Below the pieces are notes generated by a model. That model saw only the letters and a list, made by a program, of their open reading frames with translations, made no database searches and was not told the DNA's origin. From Acetobacteraceae bacterium (GTDB taxonomy: Bacteria; Pseudomonadota; Alphaproteobacteria; Acetobacterales; Acetobacteraceae): a stretch of DNA of 9,695 nucleotides. Positions 7,073 through 9,695 of the stretch are shown in pieces. Made by a program: the position numbers and the translations under genes. The stretch lies in assembly GCA_003133265.1 (NCBI GenBank), contig PKWQ01000351.1, forward strand, positions 1 to 9,695. Direction: 5' to 3'. Positions within the stretch are counted from its first letter, which is position 1, and each line of letters opens with the position of its first letter.

Positions 7073-7393
7073 ATGGCGGGCAAGGCCTATCTGGTGGTGC
7101 GGGCGAGCGTGGCCGATCCGGCCGACCGCGAGCCGTTCGATCGCTGGTATGCGACCGAGCATCTGCCCGATGCGATGAAGGCATTCGGGGTCAAACGCGC
7201 CTGGCGCACCTGGAGCCGGGTCGAGCCGGACGCGCACATCGCCTATTACGAATTCGACGACATCGCCCATGCCCGCGCCGGCACCGCGCCGGAACGGCTG
7301 GGCGCGCTGATCGCGGAGTTCGACCGGGTCTGGCAGAACCGGGTGGTGCGCAGCCGCGACATCCAGGAGACCGTCGAGGAACGCCAGGTGTAG
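7073..7393 (+). CDS. Small protein of likely dimeric alpha/beta-barrel fold (EthD/DUF4286-like)
   Basis: This 106-residue soluble protein has no signal peptide or membrane segment. Its N-terminal beta strand (KAYLVVRASV) is followed by FDRWYATEHLPDAMKAFGV at about 22-40. This matches the helix and W-Y-x(3)-HLP pattern seen in small ferredoxin-like dimeric alpha/beta-barrel proteins such as the EthD and DUF4286 groups. A later strand reads HIAYYEFDD. The assignment is by pattern recognition only and the biochemical role is unknown; such proteins often sit beside catabolic oxidoreductases. The ATG at 7073 has GGGAG six bases upstream. The same frame is open upstream to 6884, but that stretch contains the intergenic repeats and looks non-coding. 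A weak -10-like TAGCAT lies at 7039-7044. The gene is divergent from the flavin oxidoreductase and ends six bases from the convergent aminotransferase stop. Confidence 0.8.
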   Translation: MAGKAYLVVRASVADPADREPFDRWYATEHLPDAMKAFGVKRAWRTWSRVEPDAHIAYYEFDDIAHARAGTAPERLGALIAEFDRVWQNRVVRSRDIQETVEERQV

Positions 7394-7399
7394 GCCGCG

Positions 7400-8719
7400 C
7401 TACCCCCGCGCCAGCAGCGAGCGGCGGCTGGACAGGAATTCCTCGACCGCCGCCGCCAGCGTGTCGCACTCGGCATCGCCGATCGGCAGCATCAGCGCCA
7501 TCATGCCGCGCCGGGCGAGCCAGATGCCGGCGGCCAGCATGTCGAAGAAGAACAGTTCCTTCAGCTTCTGATCGCCGCGCGCCGCGTCCGCCGGGGAGCA
7601 GATCGGGCCGCGCAGCATATGCACCGACAGCATCGAGCCGATGCCGGTGAACTGCATCGGCGCGTCATGCGCCCGGCAGAGCGCGTTCAGCCGCTCGCGC
7701 AGCGCATCGCCGCGGGCGTTCAGCGCCATCTGCGCCGGAATGGTGAATATCTGGGTCAGCCCGGTCAGCCCGGCCGACATGGTCAGGACATTGTTGTTGA
7801 ACGTCCCCGCGTGCGGCAGCGCGTCCGCCCGGCGCGGGTCGAACCGGTCGATGATGTCCGCCCGGCCGCCGAAGGCGCCGAAGGACATGCCGCCGCCGAT
7901 ATATTTGCCCAACGTCGTCAGGTCCGGCCGCACCCCGCGCATCGCCTGCAGGCCGCCGGGATACAGGCGCGAGGTCATCACCTCATCCAGAATCAGCAGC
8001 GCGCCGACGCGCGTCGCGGCATCGCGCAGCGCGTGCAGGAACGCCGGCTCGGCGGCGATGCAGCCGCCGCTGCCGATCATCGGTTCCAGGATGATCGCCG
8101 CCAGCTCCGTCGCGTTCGCCTCGATCAGCGCCAGCGTGCCGGCGATGTCGTTGTACTGGGCGAGCACGAAATCGAACGGCGCGTTGATCGGGCTGCCGCC
8201 GCCGGCGAAGGTGAACACCCCGCCATGGTAGCCGCCGTTCATCGCCATCACCTTCTTGCGCCCGGTGACGACGCAGGCAGCGGAGATCGCCATCAGGTTG
8301 GCTTCGGTGCCGGAATTGGTGAAGCGGATGCGCTCGATGGAGGGGAAGCGGTCGCACACCGCGCGGGCGAACTTCGCCTCGATCACGTTCTGCCCGCCCA
8401 GGCTGATGCCGCCGTCCAGCGCCGTGTCGATGGCGGCGCGGATCACCGGGTTGGAATGGCCGTACAGGCCGGCGGTGTATTCGCCGAGGAAATCGACATA
8501 TTCCGCCCCGTCCATGTCCCAGATGCGGCAGCCCTCGCCGCGGGCGATGCCGATGGGGAACGGGTCGTAGTGCAAGGAGGTGCGGGTATTGCCGCCGGGC
8601 ATGACGGCAACCGCTTCGACGAACCGGGCGAGCGATTTCGGGTTGCGCGCGACATAGGCTTCCCGCGCTTCCTGCACGGCGGTGTCCAGATCGGTGTTGC
8701 GTAACGCGCTCTGGCTCAT
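7400..8719 (-). CDS. Class III PLP-dependent aminotransferase (glutamate-1-semialdehyde aminomutase-like fold)
   Basis: This 439-residue enzyme belongs to fold-type I, class III aminotransferases, cytoplasmic PLP enzymes that move amino groups between amino compounds and oxo acids. The start GGNTRTSLHYDPFPI and the general layout are nearest the HemL-like branch. Visible PLP-site elements are SGTEA at 136-140, Y164-H165 in NGGYHGG, the D245-E246 pair in LLILDEVMTSR, the Schiff-base lysine K272 in LGKYIGGG, and T306 in GTFNNN. The family is clear, but it is not necessarily HemL: there is no tetrapyrrole context, and many catabolic or secondary-metabolism aminotransferases share this fold. The ATG at 8719-8717 has AAGGGA nine bases upstream, and that site overlaps the TAA of the upstream membrane-protein gene. 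The two genes are therefore probably cotranscribed. Confidence 0.93.
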   Translation of the reverse strand: MSQSALRNTDLDTAVQEAREAYVARNPKSLARFVEAVAVMPGGNTRTSLHYDPFPIGIARGEGCRIWDMDGAEYVDFLGEYTAGLYGHSNPVIRAAIDTALDGGISLGGQNVIEAKFARAVCDRFPSIERIRFTNSGTEANLMAISAACVVTGRKKVMAMNGGYHGGVFTFAGGGSPINAPFDFVLAQYNDIAGTLALIEANATELAAIILEPMIGSGGCIAAEPAFLHALRDAATRVGALLILDEVMTSRLYPGGLQAMRGVRPDLTTLGKYIGGGMSFGAFGGRADIIDRFDPRRADALPHAGTFNNNVLTMSAGLTGLTQIFTIPAQMALNARGDALRERLNALCRAHDAPMQFTGIGSMLSVHMLRGPICSPADAARGDQKLKELFFFDMLAAGIWLARRGMMALMLPIGDAECDTLAAAVEEFLSSRRSLLARG

Positions 8720-8732
8720 GACGGCATTTCCC

Positions 8733-8924
8733 TTATCGCTGTCGCACCGACCACAGCATCAGCCAACGCGCCGGCAACGTCCAGAGCATGCCGGCGACGA
8801 GGAAATAGACCAGTTGCACCAGCCAGTGCGCGCCCACCACCCGGTCGGCCAGGGCGACGACAACGCCGACATAGGCGGCGAAGCCGGCCAGACCGATGAC
8901 GATGGCGAGCGGGATGCGGGACAT
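8733..8924 (-). CDS. Small two-helix inner-membrane protein (DUF2842-like)
   Basis: This 63-residue protein has two hydrophobic segments, roughly residues 4-26 (IPLAIVIGLAGFAAYVGVVV and on) and 34-56 (WLVQLVYFLVAGMLWTLPAR and on), joined by a short polar loop. Size, topology and the VQLVYFLVAGMLW-P segment resemble DUF2842, a family of unknown function found mainly in alphaproteobacteria. The ATG at 8924-8922 is preceded by a strong AAGGAG eight bases away. Its stop is 13 bases from the aminotransferase start, so they probably share a transcript. No function can be given. Confidence 0.85.
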   Translation of the reverse strand: MSRIPLAIVIGLAGFAAYVGVVVALADRVVGAHWLVQLVYFLVAGMLWTLPARWLMLWSVRQR

Positions 8925-8968
8925 GCGGTACTCCTTGGCTCGCGCCCGGGTGGACGTAAGCGTGCGCG

Positions 8969-8977
8969 CGTATACCA
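8969..8977 (-). promoter_or_regulatory. Possible extended -10 promoter element for the DUF2842-aminotransferase operon
   Basis: On the minus strand the sequence reads TGGTATACG, an extended -10 of TG-N-TATA type. The predicted start of transcription would be near 8962, giving a leader of about 38 bases before the small membrane protein. The -35 position (CTCCCC at 17-base spacing) is poor. This is inference from consensus alone. Confidence 0.3.
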
Positions 8978-9043
8978 TGGCGGCGGGAAGAGGGGAGATG
9001 GCCTGACAATCCGCGGCTGGCGGTGGCGGTCTGCATCCCTTGC

Positions 9044-9061
9044 CGACCGTTATGTCGACCG
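9044..9061. repeat. Short direct repeat CGACCG x2 upstream of the 2-hydroxyacid dehydrogenase
   Basis: CGACCG occurs at 9044-9049 and 9056-9061, a 12-base period, immediately upstream of the ribosome site. It is short enough to arise by chance in GC-rich DNA. The surrounding gap 8925-9077 (153 bases) otherwise shows only GC-rich sequence and no convincing plus-strand promoter. Confidence 0.2.
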
Positions 9062-9077
9062 ATGGAAAGGTTCCAGG

Positions 9078-9695
9078 ATGGCTGCCAACAACAAGCGTGT
9101 GTTCTACGTCAAATACCTCGCCTCGCCGGTTTTCGCCGAGGTGCTCGCCCGCCGCCCCGACGTGCAGCTGACCAAGCTGGAGAATGAGACCTCGGTCGAG
9201 GAAGCCGGCCCGGTGCTGGCGCAGGCGCACGGCTATCAGATCGGCGCCACCCGCGACGAGCTGCCGAAGCCCTATCACTGCACGCCGGAGTTGCTGGCCC
9301 GCGCGCCGAACCTGCTGGCGGTGTCCTCCAACGGCTCCGGCTACGACACGATCGACGTGGCGGCCTGCACCGCGGCCGGCGTGCTGGCGGTGAACCAGGC
9401 CGGCGGCAACAAGGAAGCGGTCGCCGAGCACGTGATGGGGATGATGCTGACCCTGTCCAAGCGCATCATCGAGACCGACCGCTTCATGCGCCGGGCGTCC
9501 AACATCCCGCGCATCCAGTTCATGGGCCACGATCTGGTCGGCCGCACCGTCGGCATCGTCGGCATCGGCCATGTCGGCGGGCGCGTCGCCGAATTGTGCA
9601 AGGGCCTGTTCCGCATGCGCGTGCTGGCGGCCGATCCGAACCTGAGCGCCGAGCAGATCGCCGCCAAGGGTGCCGAGAAGGTCGATCTGGACACG
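9078..9695 (+). CDS. D-isomer specific 2-hydroxyacid dehydrogenase, NAD-binding (partial, C-terminus outside window)
   Basis: The first 206 residues of an NAD(P)-dependent 2-hydroxyacid dehydrogenase are present; the full family length is usually 310-350. These soluble enzymes interconvert 2-hydroxy and 2-oxo acids. The substrate-domain half contains NGSGYDTIDV (95-104) and GVLAVNQAGGNKEAVAEHV, the usual family element leading into the AEH helix. The Rossmann motif is GIGHVGGRVAE, after the beta strand TVGIVG, with a D-containing second strand (VLAADP) suggesting NAD rather than NADP. The catalytic Arg, Glu and His lie past the window edge and cannot be checked. The ATG at 9078 has GAAAGG seven to eight bases upstream. 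The gene is divergent from the DUF2842-like gene. The substrate is unknown (D-3-phosphoglycerate, glyoxylate, hydroxypyruvate and others are possible). Confidence 0.92.
   Translation, partial: MAANNKRVFYVKYLASPVFAEVLARRPDVQLTKLENETSVEEAGPVLAQAHGYQIGATRDELPKPYHCTPELLARAPNLLAVSSNGSGYDTIDVAACTAAGVLAVNQAGGNKEAVAEHVMGMMLTLSKRIIETDRFMRRASNIPRIQFMGHDLVGRTVGIVGIGHVGGRVAELCKGLFRMRVLAADPNLSAEQIAAKGAEKVDLDT

Noticed and set aside
6931..7083. N-terminal extension of the flavin oxidoreductase by 51 residues
   Set aside because: Its sequence resembles no OYE N-terminus and crosses the intergenic repeats and the divergent gene start; the ATG at 6930 has a good ribosome site.
7400..8719. Assignment of the aminotransferase as hemL (glutamate-1-semialdehyde aminomutase)
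   Set aside because: The fold matches, but many class III aminotransferases do, and no tetrapyrrole gene is nearby. A specific symbol is not supported.

Overview
This is a GC-rich window (coding regions strongly biased to G/C at third positions). It carries nine protein genes, seven complete and one cut at each edge, packed with very short gaps. The largest non-coding stretch is 153 bases (8925-9077) and none exceeds 300. The base composition and a DUF2842-type small membrane protein, a family known mainly from alphaproteobacteria, suggest an alphaproteobacterium, possibly from the Rhodospirillales/Acetobacterales. That placement is inference. I saw no RNA genes, insertion sequences, CRISPR arrays, phage genes or origins.

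Layout, left to right. (1) A short-chain dehydrogenase (minus strand, C-terminus cut off by the window edge) is divergent from a complete FAD-linked D-2-hydroxyacid dehydrogenase of the GlcD/D-2-hydroxyglutarate dehydrogenase type (480-1910). The 81-base gap between them holds a perfect 7+2+7 palindrome over a possible -35 box. (2) A cysD-cysNC sulfate-activation operon lies on the minus strand (4690 down to 1923). Its genes overlap by one base and CysC is fused to the C-terminus of CysN. It converges on the FAD enzyme with a 12-base gap. (3) A cyclase/kynurenine-formamidase-like metal hydrolase (4779-5678, plus) is divergent from cysD. (4) An Old Yellow Enzyme-type flavin oxidoreductase (6930 down to 5767) converges on the cyclase and is divergent from a 106-residue small protein (7073-7393) that looks like a dimeric alpha/beta-barrel. 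A tandem 10-base direct repeat sits in that divergent gap. (5) A class III PLP aminotransferase (8719 down to 7400) lies directly downstream of a 63-residue two-helix membrane protein (8924 down to 8733). (6) The window ends inside an NAD-dependent D-isomer 2-hydroxyacid dehydrogenase (9078 onward).

How the genes may work together. CysD and CysNC make APS and then PAPS from sulfate. The rest look like accessory catabolism: a dehydrogenase, two 2-hydroxyacid oxidoreductases, an amide/lactone-type hydrolase, an ene-reductase, a small barrel protein and an aminotransferase. They could act on a cyclic or amino/hydroxy-acid substrate, but transcription alternates between strands, so one pathway is not proven. 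I found no clear sign of a wholly new system. The most useful leads are the two candidate operator sites and the unusual His in place of the redox-tuning Cys of the flavin enzyme.
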